Source: Rhodobacteraceae bacterium KLH11
GTDB taxonomy: Bacteria > Pseudomonadota > Alphaproteobacteria > Rhodobacterales > Rhodobacteraceae
Assembly (NCBI GenBank): GCA_000158135.1
Contig: DS999531.1
Coordinates: 2,150,051 to 2,214,050, forward strand
Reading direction: 5' to 3'
Length of the DNA: 64,000 bases
How positions within the stretch are numbered: the stretch's first letter is position 1; each line of letters begins with the position of its first letter. Shown one piece after another: positions 27,309 to 36,825 of the stretch. The notes beneath the pieces are model-generated. The model saw nothing but the letters and a program-made list of their open reading frames with translations, searched no databases and was not told the origin of the DNA. A program made the position numbers and the translations under genes.

Positions 27309-28226
27309 ATGTCGAGCAGGACAAACCCCAAAGTGGCGGTATTGATGGGCGGCCCCTCGGCGGAACGCGAGGTGTCACTCAGCTCTGGGCGCGAATGCGC
27401 AGCCGCCCTTGTGGGAGAAGGCTTTGAAGTGGTCGAACTGGACGCAGGTCCCGACCTCTACGCGCGCCTTTTGGACATCAAACCGGATGTGGTTTTCAAC
27501 GCCCTGCATGGCCGCTGGGGCGAAGATGGCTGCGTGCAGGGACTGCTGGAATGGATGCGCATTCCGTACACGCATTCAGGTGTTTTGTCCTCGGCGCTGG
27601 CGATGGACAAGCAGCGCAGCAAGGAAATCTACCAGACCGAGGGCCTGCCCATCGTGCCCAGCGTGATCGTGCCCAAGGTCGAGGTGGTCGTGGCCCACGT
27701 GATGGAGCCGCCCTATGTGGCCAAGCCCAACAACGAAGGCTCCAGCGTCGGCATCTATATCGTGCACGAAAACGCCAATGGCCCGCCGCAGCTGGACGCG
27801 GCGATGCCCGATCATGTGATGGTCGAGAAATACGTCGCGGGCCGCGAACTGACGGTGACCGTGATGGGGGATCGCGCCCTGACCGTGACCGAGATCATGA
27901 CCGATGGCGGCTGGTACGATTACGACGCCAAGTACAAACCCGGCGGGTCGTGGCATGTGCTGCCCGCTGATATCCCGCAGGATATCTTTGACCGCTGCAT
28001 GGATTATGCCTTGAAAGCGCATGATGCATTGGGCTGTCGCGGCGTAACCCGCACCGATTACCGCTGGGATGACAGCATGGGTGCGGATGGTCTGTTCCTG
28101 CTGGAAACCAACACGCAGCCGGGCATGACCCCAACGTCGCTGGTGCCCGAACAGGCAGCGCATATTGGCATGAGTTTTGGCCAGCTTTGCGCCTGGATGG
28201 TGGAGGATGCCTCATGCGACCGCTGA
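27309..28226 (+). CDS. ddl: D-alanine--D-alanine ligase
   Basis: Makes D-Ala-D-Ala for MurF. 305 residues from the ATG at 27309 (frame open from a TTG at 27291). KVAVLMGGPSAEREVSLSSG, FNALHGRWGEDGCVQGLLE, YTHSGVLSSALAMDKQRSK, the ATP-grasp KPNNEGSSVGI, and ETNTQPGMTPTSLVPEQA are all signatures. Its last 13 bases overlap ftsQ. Confidence 0.96.
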   Translation: MSSRTNPKVAVLMGGPSAEREVSLSSGRECAAALVGEGFEVVELDAGPDLYARLLDIKPDVVFNALHGRWGEDGCVQGLLEWMRIPYTHSGVLSSALAMDKQRSKEIYQTEGLPIVPSVIVPKVEVVVAHVMEPPYVAKPNNEGSSVGIYIVHENANGPPQLDAAMPDHVMVEKYVAGRELTVTVMGDRALTVTEIMTDGGWYDYDAKYKPGGSWHVLPADIPQDIFDRCMDYALKAHDALGCRGVTRTDYRWDDSMGADGLFLLETNTQPGMTPTSLVPEQAAHIGMSFGQLCAWMVEDASCDR

Positions 28227-29218
28227 CCGCCACCCGCGCGCCGGCGATCCACCGGACCAAGGCTCTGGCCGGGCCGGATGCGGATTTTGCGGCTGCCTCA
28301 AGACCAGAGCCAAAGTCCAAGCCCAAATTGCGCCTGCGCGGTGCACGGTTTTTTCGCCGTGCGCGCCTGTCTGATCCCGCCCCCTCGCGCCTCAGCTACC
28401 GCTTTCAGCGCTGGATGCTTACCCCCGGCATCCGGCGCGGGCTGAAGATCGGCCTGCCGGTTCTGGCGGTTGCCGGTCTGGTGGGGGGGTATTTCGCTTC
28501 GGAAGATCGGCGCGCGGCAGTCAGCACCTATATCGCGGATATCAAGACCTCGATTCAGGAGCGGCCCGAATTCATGGTCAACCTGATGGCCATCGATGGC
28601 GCGGGGGCAGGGCTTTCGGAAGATATTCGCGCGGTCGTGCCGCTCGATTTCCCGCTCAGCTCCTGGGATCTGGATGTCGAGCAGATCCGCGATACGGTCA
28701 CGGATCTGGACCCGGTGAAATCTGCCACCGTGCGCATCCGGCCCGGCGGGATTCTGCAGGTTGATGTGGTCGAGCGTCAGCCGGTCATCGTGTGGCGGAC
28801 CCGTGGCGGTATCGAATTGCTGGACGAAACCGGCGCGCATGTGGAACGCATTGCCGCGCGCGGTGATCATGCTGAGCTGCCGCTGATCGCGGGTAAAGGC
28901 GCGGACAAACACGTGCCCGAGGCCCTGCGCATCCTGACAACGGCCCGCAGCCTCGGTGACCGCGTGCGCGGCCTCGTGCGCGTTGGCGAGCGGCGCTGGG
29001 ATCTGGTGCTGGATCGCAACCAGCGGATCATGTTGCCGACAGACCGCCCGGTGCGCGCGCTAGAGCATGTGTTGGCCGTGAACGAAGTGCAGGACCTTCT
29101 GGAACGCGACGTGGCGGCGGTTGATATGCGCCTCGGTCAGCGACCCACCATCCGAATGACAAAAACAGCCAGCGAAGACTGGTGGAACACAAAAGTAGAC
29201 GTGAATAGCAGGCAGTAA
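28214..29218 (+). CDS. ftsQ: Cell division protein FtsQ
   Basis: Bitopic divisome scaffold that bridges early and late division proteins. 334 residues. A long basic cytoplasmic tail (first ~75 residues, rich in Arg/Lys/Pro) precedes one membrane helix (GLPVLAVAGLVGGYFA). A POTRA domain (around SWDLDVEQIRDTVTDLDPVK, SATVRIRPGGILQVDVVERQ) and the beta domain to the C-terminus follow. The ATG at 28214 has GGAGG 8 bases upstream, inside ddl. Five bases separate it from ftsA. Confidence 0.93.
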   Translation: MRPLTATRAPAIHRTKALAGPDADFAAASRPEPKSKPKLRLRGARFFRRARLSDPAPSRLSYRFQRWMLTPGIRRGLKIGLPVLAVAGLVGGYFASEDRRAAVSTYIADIKTSIQERPEFMVNLMAIDGAGAGLSEDIRAVVPLDFPLSSWDLDVEQIRDTVTDLDPVKSATVRIRPGGILQVDVVERQPVIVWRTRGGIELLDETGAHVERIAARGDHAELPLIAGKGADKHVPEALRILTTARSLGDRVRGLVRVGERRWDLVLDRNQRIMLPTDRPVRALEHVLAVNEVQDLLERDVAAVDMRLGQRPTIRMTKTASEDWWNTKVDVNSRQ

Positions 29219-29223
29219 CGACC

Positions 29224-30561
29224 ATGATGACCGATCTTTATCAGTCCCAACGGGCCATGCGGCAGATGCGCAGGCAGGCGATGCAACGCGGTGTTGTCGC
29301 CATTCTGGATGTGGGCAGTTCCAAGATTTCCTGCCTTGTCTTGCGCTTTGACGGGACGGGGCGGCTGAGCGAGGATAACTCGATCGGGTCGATGGCCGGG
29401 CAGACCGGGTTCCGCGTCATCGGTGCCGCGACAACCCGGTCGCGCGGTGTTCAGTTTGGCGAGGTCACCGCAATGCAGGAGACCGAGCGCGCCATCCGCA
29501 CAGCGCTGCAAGCGGCGCAGAAGATGGCCGATATCCGTGTTGATCATGTCATCGCGTGTTTCTCGGGCGCGAACCCGCGCTCTTACGGGCTGGATGCGCA
29601 GGTCGATCTGGATGGCCAGCTTGTGACCGAGGCCGAGGTTGGCCGCGTGCTGAACGCCTGCGATGTTCCGGATTATGGTGACGGGCGCGAGGTGCTGCAT
29701 GCGCAGCCGGTGAATTTCGCGTTGGACAACCGTTCGGGCCTGATCGATCCACGGGGGCAGATGGGGCAGAACCTTGCCGTGGATATGCATATGCTGACCG
29801 TGGACGCGATGGCGATCCAGAACATCGTGCGCTGCATCAAGCGCTGCGATCTTGAACTGGCGGGGATTGCGAACTCGGCCTATGTCTCGGGTATCTCGGC
29901 GCTGGTCGAGGATGAGCAGGAGCTTGGCGCAGCCTGTATCGATATGGGCGGCGGCACCACCAGCATTTCGATCTTCATGAAGAAACACATGATCTATGCC
30001 GATTGCGTGCGCATGGGCGGCGATCACGTGACCAACGATATTTCGATGGGGCTTGGTGTTCCGGCAGCGGTGGCCGAACGTATCAAGACATTCAATGGTG
30101 GCGTCCATGCCACCGGGGCTGATGACCGCGACCTGATCGATATCGGCGGTGATACCGGCGATTGGGAACATGACCGTCGCACCGTCAGCCGTGCGGAACT
30201 GATCGGCATCATGCGCCCCCGGGTTGAGGAAATCCTCGAAGAGGTCCGCACCCGTCTGGACGCTGCAGGCTTTGACCACCTGCCCAGCCAGCAGATTGTG
30301 CTGACCGGGGGCGGCAGCCAGATCATGGGGCTCGACGGGTTGGCCAGCCGCATTCTGGGTCAGCGCGTGCGCCTGGGGCGTCCGCTGCGCGTCCACGGCC
30401 TGCCACAATCGGCGACGGGGCCGGGGTTTTCGTCAGCGGTGGGCCTCAGCCTGTTTGCCGCGCATCCGCAGGACGAATGGTGGGATTTTGAAATTCCCGT
30501 CGATGTCTATGCAGCGCGCCCGTTCAAGCGTGCCGTGCGCTGGTTCCGTGACAATTGGTAA
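29224..30561 (+). CDS. ftsA: Cell division protein FtsA
   Basis: Actin-like ATPase that anchors FtsZ to the membrane. 445 residues. Phosphate-1 loop AILDVGSSKISCLVLR, the 1C domain, the phosphate-2 segment AACIDMGGGTTSISIFMKK and the adenosine motif VLTGGGSQIMGLDGLA. The C-terminal amphipathic membrane helix is basic and aromatic (RPFKRAVRWFRDNW). The second codon is also ATG (29227). The downstream exported-protein gene begins inside its last codons. Confidence 0.96.
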   Translation: MMTDLYQSQRAMRQMRRQAMQRGVVAILDVGSSKISCLVLRFDGTGRLSEDNSIGSMAGQTGFRVIGAATTRSRGVQFGEVTAMQETERAIRTALQAAQKMADIRVDHVIACFSGANPRSYGLDAQVDLDGQLVTEAEVGRVLNACDVPDYGDGREVLHAQPVNFALDNRSGLIDPRGQMGQNLAVDMHMLTVDAMAIQNIVRCIKRCDLELAGIANSAYVSGISALVEDEQELGAACIDMGGGTTSISIFMKKHMIYADCVRMGGDHVTNDISMGLGVPAAVAERIKTFNGGVHATGADDRDLIDIGGDTGDWEHDRRTVSRAELIGIMRPRVEEILEEVRTRLDAAGFDHLPSQQIVLTGGGSQIMGLDGLASRILGQRVRLGRPLRVHGLPQSATGPGFSSAVGLSLFAAHPQDEWWDFEIPVDVYAARPFKRAVRWFRDNW

Positions 30562-30967
30562 GAACCTGCGCCGGTTGATCCTTGCTGCGGCCCTCTGGCC
30601 CGTTGCAGCGCCGGCCCAGACCCTGATCACGCCCGAGGCGTTTCTGAACGCGGTTGTCGGCAAAACCATCACGTTTCACGAGATCCGCAGCGGTATGCTG
30701 GTCGGAACCGAGGAATTTCTAAGCCCGGCTCTTTCGGTCTGGCGGATGGAGGGGCGGGGCTGCGTCTACGGGCAGATCACCACACCCAACGGCCAGATTT
30801 GCTTTCTCTATGATGATGCGCCCGATGGCCTGCCGGTCTGCTGGTGGCCTTTTTTGTATGATGACCGGCTGATGGTACGTCTGGCGCGTTTCACCGGCAG
30901 TGAAACGCAAGAGGTTCGCAGCATCACCCAGGACGGGCTGAACTGCCCAAGTACCCCGGTGGGCTAA
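30548..30967 (+). CDS. Exported protein of unknown function between ftsA and ftsZ
   Basis: 139 residues from a GTG that overlaps the end of ftsA by 14 bases. The N-terminus is a clear signal peptide (RRLILAAALWPVAAPAQ, cut after Ala-Gln or before it). The mature part contains EAFLNAVVGKTITFHEIRSG, four Cys (GCVYGQ, QICFLY, PVCWWPF, GLNCPS) and several Trp. The paired cysteines suggest disulphide bonds in the periplasm. I do not recognise a characterised family. Translational overlap with ftsA hints at an envelope or division role, but this is inference only. Confidence 0.75.
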   Translation: MTIGKNLRRLILAAALWPVAAPAQTLITPEAFLNAVVGKTITFHEIRSGMLVGTEEFLSPALSVWRMEGRGCVYGQITTPNGQICFLYDDAPDGLPVCWWPFLYDDRLMVRLARFTGSETQEVRSITQDGLNCPSTPVG

Positions 30968-31318
30968 AGAATTCGGTTGCGGTGCCTGCCAAATTCCCGC
31001 AAGATATATATCAGGGTCCGGCAGAGGCCCAGCGGCAGGACATTGAGCAGTTTTCCGCGACCAGACATGTGATCAACCGGTATTCGCATCCCCCTTGAGG
31101 CGGATGGGATTTTTTCACGCGTAGTGGTGCATGAGCTATTCGCCGCAACATATGGCGTATACAGCGAAATGCCGCTGTCTGCTGCCTTATTTCCTCCATA
31201 TTTTGTGGATTCTCGCGATTTTTCAGGTGACGTTTCCGAAATGACACAGTAAAATAATCTGTGGATAGGTCAGAAAAAACCGCATTTTGCGGCAATATAT
31301 AAAACAGGCGGACAGAGC
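30968..31318. other. Leader region of ftsZ
   Basis: 350 bases, AT-richer than the flanking genes, holding a possible terminator (31087-31115) and presumably the ftsZ promoter(s). AGGCGG lies before the ftsZ ATG. No clear -35/-10 pair or CtrA-type TTAA-N7-TTAA site was found. Confidence 0.4.
31087..31115 (+). terminator. Possible terminator of the ftsQ-ftsA transcript
   Basis: CATCC...GGATG, or alternatively ATCCC...GGGAT, can pair around a TTGAGG core, followed by six T (31110-31115). The stem is short, so strength is doubtful. It would separate ftsZ from the upstream block. Confidence 0.4.
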
Positions 31319-32923
31319 ATGACATTAAATCTTTCGATGCCCGGGCACGATGAATTGAAGCCTCGGATTACCGTGTTTGGCGTGGGCGGCGCAGGCGGCA
31401 ACGCTGTGGACAACATGATTGAAAAGCAGCTGGACGGCGTTGAATTTGTCGTCGCCAACACCGACGCGCAGGCGCTGCAGCAAAGCCGCTCGTCAGCGCG
31501 GGTGCAGCTGGGCGTCAAGGTTACCGAAGGTCTGGGTGCGGGCGCGCGCCCAACCGTGGGCGCTGCGGCGGCCGAGGAAAGCATCGAACAGATCGTGGAT
31601 CATCTGGCGGGTGCGCATATGTGCTTTATCACCGCCGGAATGGGCGGAGGTACCGGTACTGGCGCGGCCCCGATCATCGCACAGGCCGCGCGCGAACTGG
31701 GCGTGCTGACGGTTGGTGTTGTCACCAAGCCCTTCCAGTTCGAAGGCGCCAAGCGAATGCGTCAGGCCGAAGATGGGGTGGATGCCCTGCAGCAGGTTGT
31801 CGATACGCTGATTATCATCCCGAACCAGAACCTGTTCCGTCTGGCCAATGAAAAGACCACGTTTACCGAGGCCTTCTCGATGGCTGATGACGTTCTGTAT
31901 CAGGGCGTCAAGGGTGTGACCGACCTGATGGTTCGTCCGGGTCTGATCAACCTCGATTTTGCTGATGTCCGCGCCGTGATGGACGAGATGGGCAAGGCGA
32001 TGATGGGTACCGGTGAAGCAACCGGCGAAGATCGCGCCATTCAGGCCGCCGAGAAAGCCATTGCCAACCCGCTGCTGGATGAAATCAGCCTCAAGGGGGC
32101 CAAGGGCGTTCTGATCAATATCACCGGCTCGAACGACCTGACCCTGTTCGAACTGGACGAAGCCGCCAATCGCATCCGCGAAGAAGTGGACCCCGAGGCG
32201 AATATCATCGTTGGCTCGACCCTCGATACCGATATGGAAGGTGGCATGCGCGTGTCTGTGGTTGCAACAGGCATCGACGCCAGCGAGAAAACAGATGATG
32301 TGCCGGTTGCCCGCCGCTCGATGTCGGCACCGCTGACCCGGACAGTCTCGGCTGAAGAGCCCGCGCCAGAGCAGGCCGCTGCGGCGGAGATGCCGGCAGC
32401 CGAGGATGACAATGTTGCTCCAACGTTGTTTGAATCAATCGAAGATGTCGAGTTGAATGAGGGCTGGCACGAAGACAGCCAGCCTGCCGCGGAACAAGAG
32501 GATGACGGACTGCCGCCGCCTGCCTATCAGCCGCAGGTCGCACAGTTCGAACCACAGCCTGAAGAACCCGCCGAGTCTTACGCCGCCCCAAGTGCCCCGA
32601 CCCCCGGCACGCCGTCTCCGGCAGCGATGCAACGTCTGCAGGCGGCTGTGCAGAAAGTGCCTGCATCGCAGCGGCGTATGGGCGGCGAACCCCCCCGCGA
32701 GCCTGCCGCTCAGCCGCAGCCCGAAGCCGAGGATCGCCCGCGTTTTGGCTTTAACCGGCTGATTGACCGGATGACCGGCCATGCTGCCGACACACCGGCC
32801 CAGCCGGTCCGCCAGCAACCTGCGATGCGCTCGGTTGATGCGACGGCTCCGGTTCAGGACGAGGCCGATCCGGAGCAGGATCGTATCGAAATTCCGGCCT
32901 TCCTGCGGCGTCAGGCCAACTGA
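31319..32923 (+). CDS. ftsZ: Cell division protein FtsZ with long C-terminal linker
   Basis: Tubulin-like GTPase that forms the Z ring. 534 residues, much longer than the ~390 of enterobacterial FtsZ. The GTPase core occupies ~1-320: [18 protein letters not shown], the tubulin signature [12 protein letters not shown] (~residue 109) and the catalytic loop [11 protein letters not shown]. Residues ~325-510 form a Pro/Glu/Ala/Gln-rich disordered linker, as in Caulobacter and Rhodobacter. The C-terminal peptide is [11 protein letters not shown], the FtsA-binding sequence. Strong terminator downstream. Confidence 0.97.
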   Translation: MTLNLSMPGHDELKPRITVFGVGGAGGNAVDNMIEKQLDGVEFVVANTDAQALQQSRSSARVQLGVKVTEGLGAGARPTVGAAAAEESIEQIVDHLAGAHMCFITAGMGGGTGTGAAPIIAQAARELGVLTVGVVTKPFQFEGAKRMRQAEDGVDALQQVVDTLIIIPNQNLFRLANEKTTFTEAFSMADDVLYQGVKGVTDLMVRPGLINLDFADVRAVMDEMGKAMMGTGEATGEDRAIQAAEKAIANPLLDEISLKGAKGVLINITGSNDLTLFELDEAANRIREEVDPEANIIVGSTLDTDMEGGMRVSVVATGIDASEKTDDVPVARRSMSAPLTRTVSAEEPAPEQAAAAEMPAAEDDNVAPTLFESIEDVELNEGWHEDSQPAAEQEDDGLPPPAYQPQVAQFEPQPEEPAESYAAPSAPTPGTPSPAAMQRLQAAVQKVPASQRRMGGEPPREPAAQPQPEAEDRPRFGFNRLIDRMTGHAADTPAQPVRQQPAMRSVDATAPVQDEADPEQDRIEIPAFLRRQAN

Positions 32924-32946
32924 TTGCGGTCACAATATCGCGAGCA

Positions 32947-32978
32947 AGGGTCACCATTCGGTGGCCCTTTTTCTTTTT
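32947..32978 (+). terminator. Intrinsic terminator after ftsZ
   Basis: 9-bp stem AGGGTCACC/GGTGGCCCT (one G-T pair) with an ATTC loop at 32947-32968, followed by TTTTTCTTTTT. This marks the end of the dcw transcription block. Confidence 0.9.
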
Positions 32979-33137
32979 ATAACAATACTATAGCAGTGTG
33001 TAAGCAGGGATTTGCCGATGTGTCACATTCATGTTTCAATCGGTTGCAAAGAGTGAGTTGAGCCTTAGTGCCCCCTTCCTTAGTTGATGATGCAACACAG
33101 CCCGGGGGTGGCTGGACACTATTCACTGAGGTTCACA

Positions 33138-34058
33138 TTGCAACAGACGCTCAAATCTGCGGTCACGTTTACGGGCACAGGTCTGCATAGCGGCAAGCCT
33201 GCGACGATGGTCCTGAAACCGGCAGCAGCGGGTCATGGGATTTGGTTCAAGCGGACAGATATTGAGTTGGGCAATGCTTTGATCCCCGCAATCTATGATG
33301 TGGTTGAACGCACGCCGCTTTGTACCCGTCTGGTCAATGACGCGCATGTTTCGGTATCGACCGTTGAACACATCATGGCGGCCTTGGCAGGGTGTGGCGT
33401 CCATAACGCGCTGATCGAGATTGATGGCCCCGAGGTTCCGATCATGGACGGCTCGTCCGTCGAATTCGTGCGCGGCATTATGGCCAAAGGCGTGCGCCGT
33501 CAGGCAAGCCCGGTACTGGCCTATGAGGTCCTCATGCCGATCACCGTTTCACGGGAGGGTGCAAGCGCGTCAATTGTTCCGGCCGAAGGGCTTGAGATCG
33601 AATTCCACATCGATTTCGAAGATGATGCCATCGGTAACCAGACCAAGGCTCTGGATATGCGCAACGGCTCTTTCGCCCGCGAGCTTTGTGACAGCCGTAC
33701 ATTCTGCCGCCGCACCGATGTTGAAGCGATGCGCGAGAATGGGCTGGCTTTGGGCGGTACGCTGGATAACGCGGTTGTCGTGCAGGGCGACGAAGTGCTC
33801 ACCCCCGGTGGTTTCCGCCACGCGGATGAGGCGGTGCGCCACAAGATGCTGGATGCTCTGGGTGATCTCTATCTGGCAGGGGGGCCGATTCTGGGCCGCT
33901 TTACCGGTGATAAGTCCGGGCATTCCATGACCAATACCTTGCTGCGCAAACTGTTTGAGACGCCCGGCGCGGTGCGGCCGGTCCTTTGCACGCCTGAACA
34001 GGCTGCACGCCTGCCGGGTCAGGGCCTTGTACGCAGCGAAATCCCTCAGGTGGCGTGA
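33138..34058 (+). CDS. lpxC: UDP-3-O-acyl-N-acetylglucosamine deacetylase
   Basis: Zinc enzyme of the first committed step of lipid A synthesis. TLKSAVTFTGTGLHSGKPA, STVEHIMAALAG (zinc His), DGSSVEFV, RHADEAVRHKMLDALGDLYL (zinc His and Asp) and KSGHSMTN (catalytic His) are all present. The open frame extends to 33084 with two ATGs at 33087 and 33090, but homology starts at (M)QQTLKSAV. That start is a TTG at 33138 with GAGG 7 bases upstream and gives 306 residues, the family length. I prefer it; the ATG starts would add 17 or 16 residues. Confidence 0.93.
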   Translation: MQQTLKSAVTFTGTGLHSGKPATMVLKPAAAGHGIWFKRTDIELGNALIPAIYDVVERTPLCTRLVNDAHVSVSTVEHIMAALAGCGVHNALIEIDGPEVPIMDGSSVEFVRGIMAKGVRRQASPVLAYEVLMPITVSREGASASIVPAEGLEIEFHIDFEDDAIGNQTKALDMRNGSFARELCDSRTFCRRTDVEAMRENGLALGGTLDNAVVVQGDEVLTPGGFRHADEAVRHKMLDALGDLYLAGGPILGRFTGDKSGHSMTNTLLRKLFETPGAVRPVLCTPEQAARLPGQGLVRSEIPQVA

Positions 34059-34185
34059 TCTGATCAACTCTGGCGACAATTGCGTCACCTGCGTGGATAA
34101 GGCGTTTTGCCCCGGAATTTTATGTGCTAGACCAAGGCCCGATCAGGGACAAATCCCGCCAAGAAAGACGACAAGGATAAGCGGA

Positions 34186-35046
34186 ATGGTTGGCACCAAG
34201 GCGGCAGTCAGAATCGCAGGCGCGCTCCTTCTGGCAACAGTTTTGACTGCATGCGGCGACGGAGGGCTGTTCAGCAAAAAGGGCGCTGACCGCAATCAGA
34301 ATCTTGAAGGATATACCCCAGAACAGATTTTCACCCGCGGTGAATATGAACTGTCGCAGGACCGCTCGGATGATGCGGCGTGGTATTTCTCGGAGGTCGA
34401 ACGCCTTTACCCCTATTCCGACTGGGCCAAACGCGCGCTGATCATGCAGGCGTTTTCGTACCACAACGACAAGAATTATGCAGAAAGCCGCGCCGCCGCG
34501 CAGCGCTATATCGATTTCTACCCGACCGATGAAGATGCGGCCTATGCGCAGTATCTTCTGGCGCTCAGCTACTATGATCAGATTGACGAAGTGGGCCGTG
34601 ATCAGGGCCTGACCTTTCAGGCGCTGCAGGCGTTGCGTACGGTGATCGAGGTTTATCCGGACAGCGAATATGCCACCTCTGCCGTGCTCAAGTTTGACCT
34701 CGCGTTCGACCATCTGGCGGGCAAGGAAATGGAGATCGGGCGCTATTATCTGCGTCAGGATCATTTTACCGCAGCCATCAACCGCTTCCGTGTTGTGGTT
34801 GAGGATTTCCAGACCACATCACACACAGCAGAAGCGCTCTATCGTCTGATCGAGGCCTATCTGGCACTGGGTCTGGTGGATGAGGCGCAGACCGCTGGCG
34901 CGATTCTGGGGTACAACTACCAATCCTCGGAATGGTATGATGCGGGCTATACGCTGCTGACCTCGCGCGGGCTTGATCTCAAGAGCCGTGGTAACAACTG
35001 GCTTGCCACGATCTACCGCCAGACCATCAAGGGTGAGTGGTTGTAA
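34186..35046 (+). CDS. bamD: Outer membrane assembly lipoprotein BamD
   Basis: Essential lipoprotein of the BAM complex that inserts beta-barrel proteins. 286 residues. Lipoprotein signal with LTAC (Cys ~22), then TPR-like repeats through most of the protein (TPEQIFTRGEYELSQDRSDD, YFSEVERLYPYSDWAKRALI, LRTVIEVYPDSEYATSA, AINRFRVVVEDFQTTSHTAE). The ATG at 34186 follows AAGGATAAGCG. Neighbours lpxC and recN keep the usual alphaproteobacterial order. Confidence 0.95.
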   Translation: MVGTKAAVRIAGALLLATVLTACGDGGLFSKKGADRNQNLEGYTPEQIFTRGEYELSQDRSDDAAWYFSEVERLYPYSDWAKRALIMQAFSYHNDKNYAESRAAAQRYIDFYPTDEDAAYAQYLLALSYYDQIDEVGRDQGLTFQALQALRTVIEVYPDSEYATSAVLKFDLAFDHLAGKEMEIGRYYLRQDHFTAAINRFRVVVEDFQTTSHTAEALYRLIEAYLALGLVDEAQTAGAILGYNYQSSEWYDAGYTLLTSRGLDLKSRGNNWLATIYRQTIKGEWL

Positions 35047-35082
35047 CGGCCATGGCTACAGGCGTGGGACGCTAAAGACCCG

Positions 35083-36732
35083 ATGCTGCGCGCCCTTGAT
35101 ATCCGCGACATGCTGATCATTGACCGGCTGGAGCTGACGTTCCAGCCGGGTTTGAACGCTTTGACGGGTGAGACCGGCGCGGGCAAATCGATCCTGCTGG
35201 ATTCGCTGGGCTTTGTGCTGGGCTGGCGCGGGCGGGCCGAACTGGTCCGTCAGGGGGCTGCGCAGGGCGAAGTTGTGGCCGAGTTCGAACTGTCTGACGA
35301 TCATCCGGCCCATGGGGTCCTGGCCGAGGCTGGCCTGCCCGGCGGCGAAGAGTTGATCCTGCGCCGCGTCAACACGGCTGAGGGGCGCAAGACCGCATGG
35401 GTCAATGATCGCCGCTGCTCGGGCGAGGTTCTGCGCGCCCTGTCCGAAACGCTGATCGAGCTGCATGGCCAGCATGACGACAGGGGTTTGCTGAATCCGC
35501 GCGGCCACCGGGCCATGCTGGATGCCTATGCCGGGGCAGGGCAGCAGCTTGCCATCGTGCGCGCCGCTTGGGGCCAGATGTCCACCGCCCGAAAAACTCT
35601 GGCTCAGACCGAGGCCGCGCTGGAAGCCATGCGCGCGGAAGAGGAGTTCCTGCGCCATTCCGTGGGTGAACTGGATCAGCTTGACCCGCAGCCGGGCGAG
35701 GATGCCGACCTCGACGCGCGCCGCCGTATGATGCAGGGGGCCGAACGTATCCGCAATGACGTGGCGCGTGCCTTCGCGTTGCTGGGTGGCGACGGGGCCG
35801 AAGGTGCGATGGCGGATGCCGCGCGTTGGCTTGAAGGGGTGTCGGATAACGCTGGCGGTCAGCTGGAACAGCCCATCGCCGCGCTGGGTCGGGCCCTGAT
35901 CGAACTGGGTGAGGCACAGGATGGCGTGAATACCTGCCTGCAGGCGCTTGAGTTCAACCCGGCGGAACTGGAACAAACGGAAGAGCGCCTCTTTGCCATC
36001 CGCGCTTTGGCACGCAAACATGACGTAGCCCCCGATGATCTGGGGGCATTTGCTGACACGCTTCGGGACCGGTTGAACCGGCTTGATGCGGGCGATGCCG
36101 ACCTGTCGGACAAACGCGCCGCTGTCGACGCGGCGCAGGCCACCTATGACAGTGCCGCCGCCGCGCTCAGCGCTGCGCGGAAGGCGGCTGCTGCTGCGTT
36201 GGACAAGGCGGTCATGGCTGAACTCGCCCCCCTGAAAATGGAACGTGCGGTGTTTCAGACTGAAATTACGCCCGCTGAGCCCGGCCCGGACGGGGCCGAT
36301 GCGGTGGCCTTTACCGTGGCGACCAACCCCGGTGCGCCTTCTGGCCCGCTGAACAAGATCGCTTCGGGTGGTGAACTCAGCCGTTTTCTTCTGGCGCTCA
36401 AGGTCTGCCTGACCAGTGACGACAGCACCCGCACCATGATCTTTGACGAGATCGACCGCGGTGTCGGCGGCGCCACAGCTGATGCGGTTGGCCGCCGTCT
36501 GGCTGCGTTGGCACAAGAAGGGCAAGTGCTGGTGGTGACCCACTCACCACAAGTGGCCGCCCGTGCGGCACATCACTGGCGGGTGCAGAAGCAGGTGACA
36601 GGTAATCAGACCCTGTCCACCGTGATCCCGCTGGACGATCCTGACCGGGTTGATGAAATCGCCCGCATGGTCGCAGGCGACACAATCACCGACGAAGCCC
36701 GCGCCGCCGCGCGCGCGCTGCTGGATGCCTGA
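35083..36732 (+). CDS. recN: DNA repair protein RecN
   Basis: SMC-like ATPase in double-strand break repair. 549 residues. N-terminal Walker A LTGETGAGKSILLDSLGFVL and the ELHGQHDDRGLLNPRGHRAM segment. The central coiled coil (~150-370) is Ala/Glu/Arg rich. The C-terminal signature NKIASGGELSRFLLALK, Walker B MIFDEIDRGVGG and VVTHSPQVAARA complete it. It lies 36 bases after bamD in the same direction. Confidence 0.96.
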   Translation: MLRALDIRDMLIIDRLELTFQPGLNALTGETGAGKSILLDSLGFVLGWRGRAELVRQGAAQGEVVAEFELSDDHPAHGVLAEAGLPGGEELILRRVNTAEGRKTAWVNDRRCSGEVLRALSETLIELHGQHDDRGLLNPRGHRAMLDAYAGAGQQLAIVRAAWGQMSTARKTLAQTEAALEAMRAEEEFLRHSVGELDQLDPQPGEDADLDARRRMMQGAERIRNDVARAFALLGGDGAEGAMADAARWLEGVSDNAGGQLEQPIAALGRALIELGEAQDGVNTCLQALEFNPAELEQTEERLFAIRALARKHDVAPDDLGAFADTLRDRLNRLDAGDADLSDKRAAVDAAQATYDSAAAALSAARKAAAAALDKAVMAELAPLKMERAVFQTEITPAEPGPDGADAVAFTVATNPGAPSGPLNKIASGGELSRFLLALKVCLTSDDSTRTMIFDEIDRGVGGATADAVGRRLAALAQEGQVLVVTHSPQVAARAAHHWRVQKQVTGNQTLSTVIPLDDPDRVDEIARMVAGDTITDEARAAARALLDA

Positions 36733-36825
36733 CGCGCATTCCGTAAGCATCTTGTCGTGAACCGACTTTTCTCAGGCCGCCCGGTGGCTTACTAAGGGTC
36801 AGGCGACTACCCCAACCGAGGGCCA

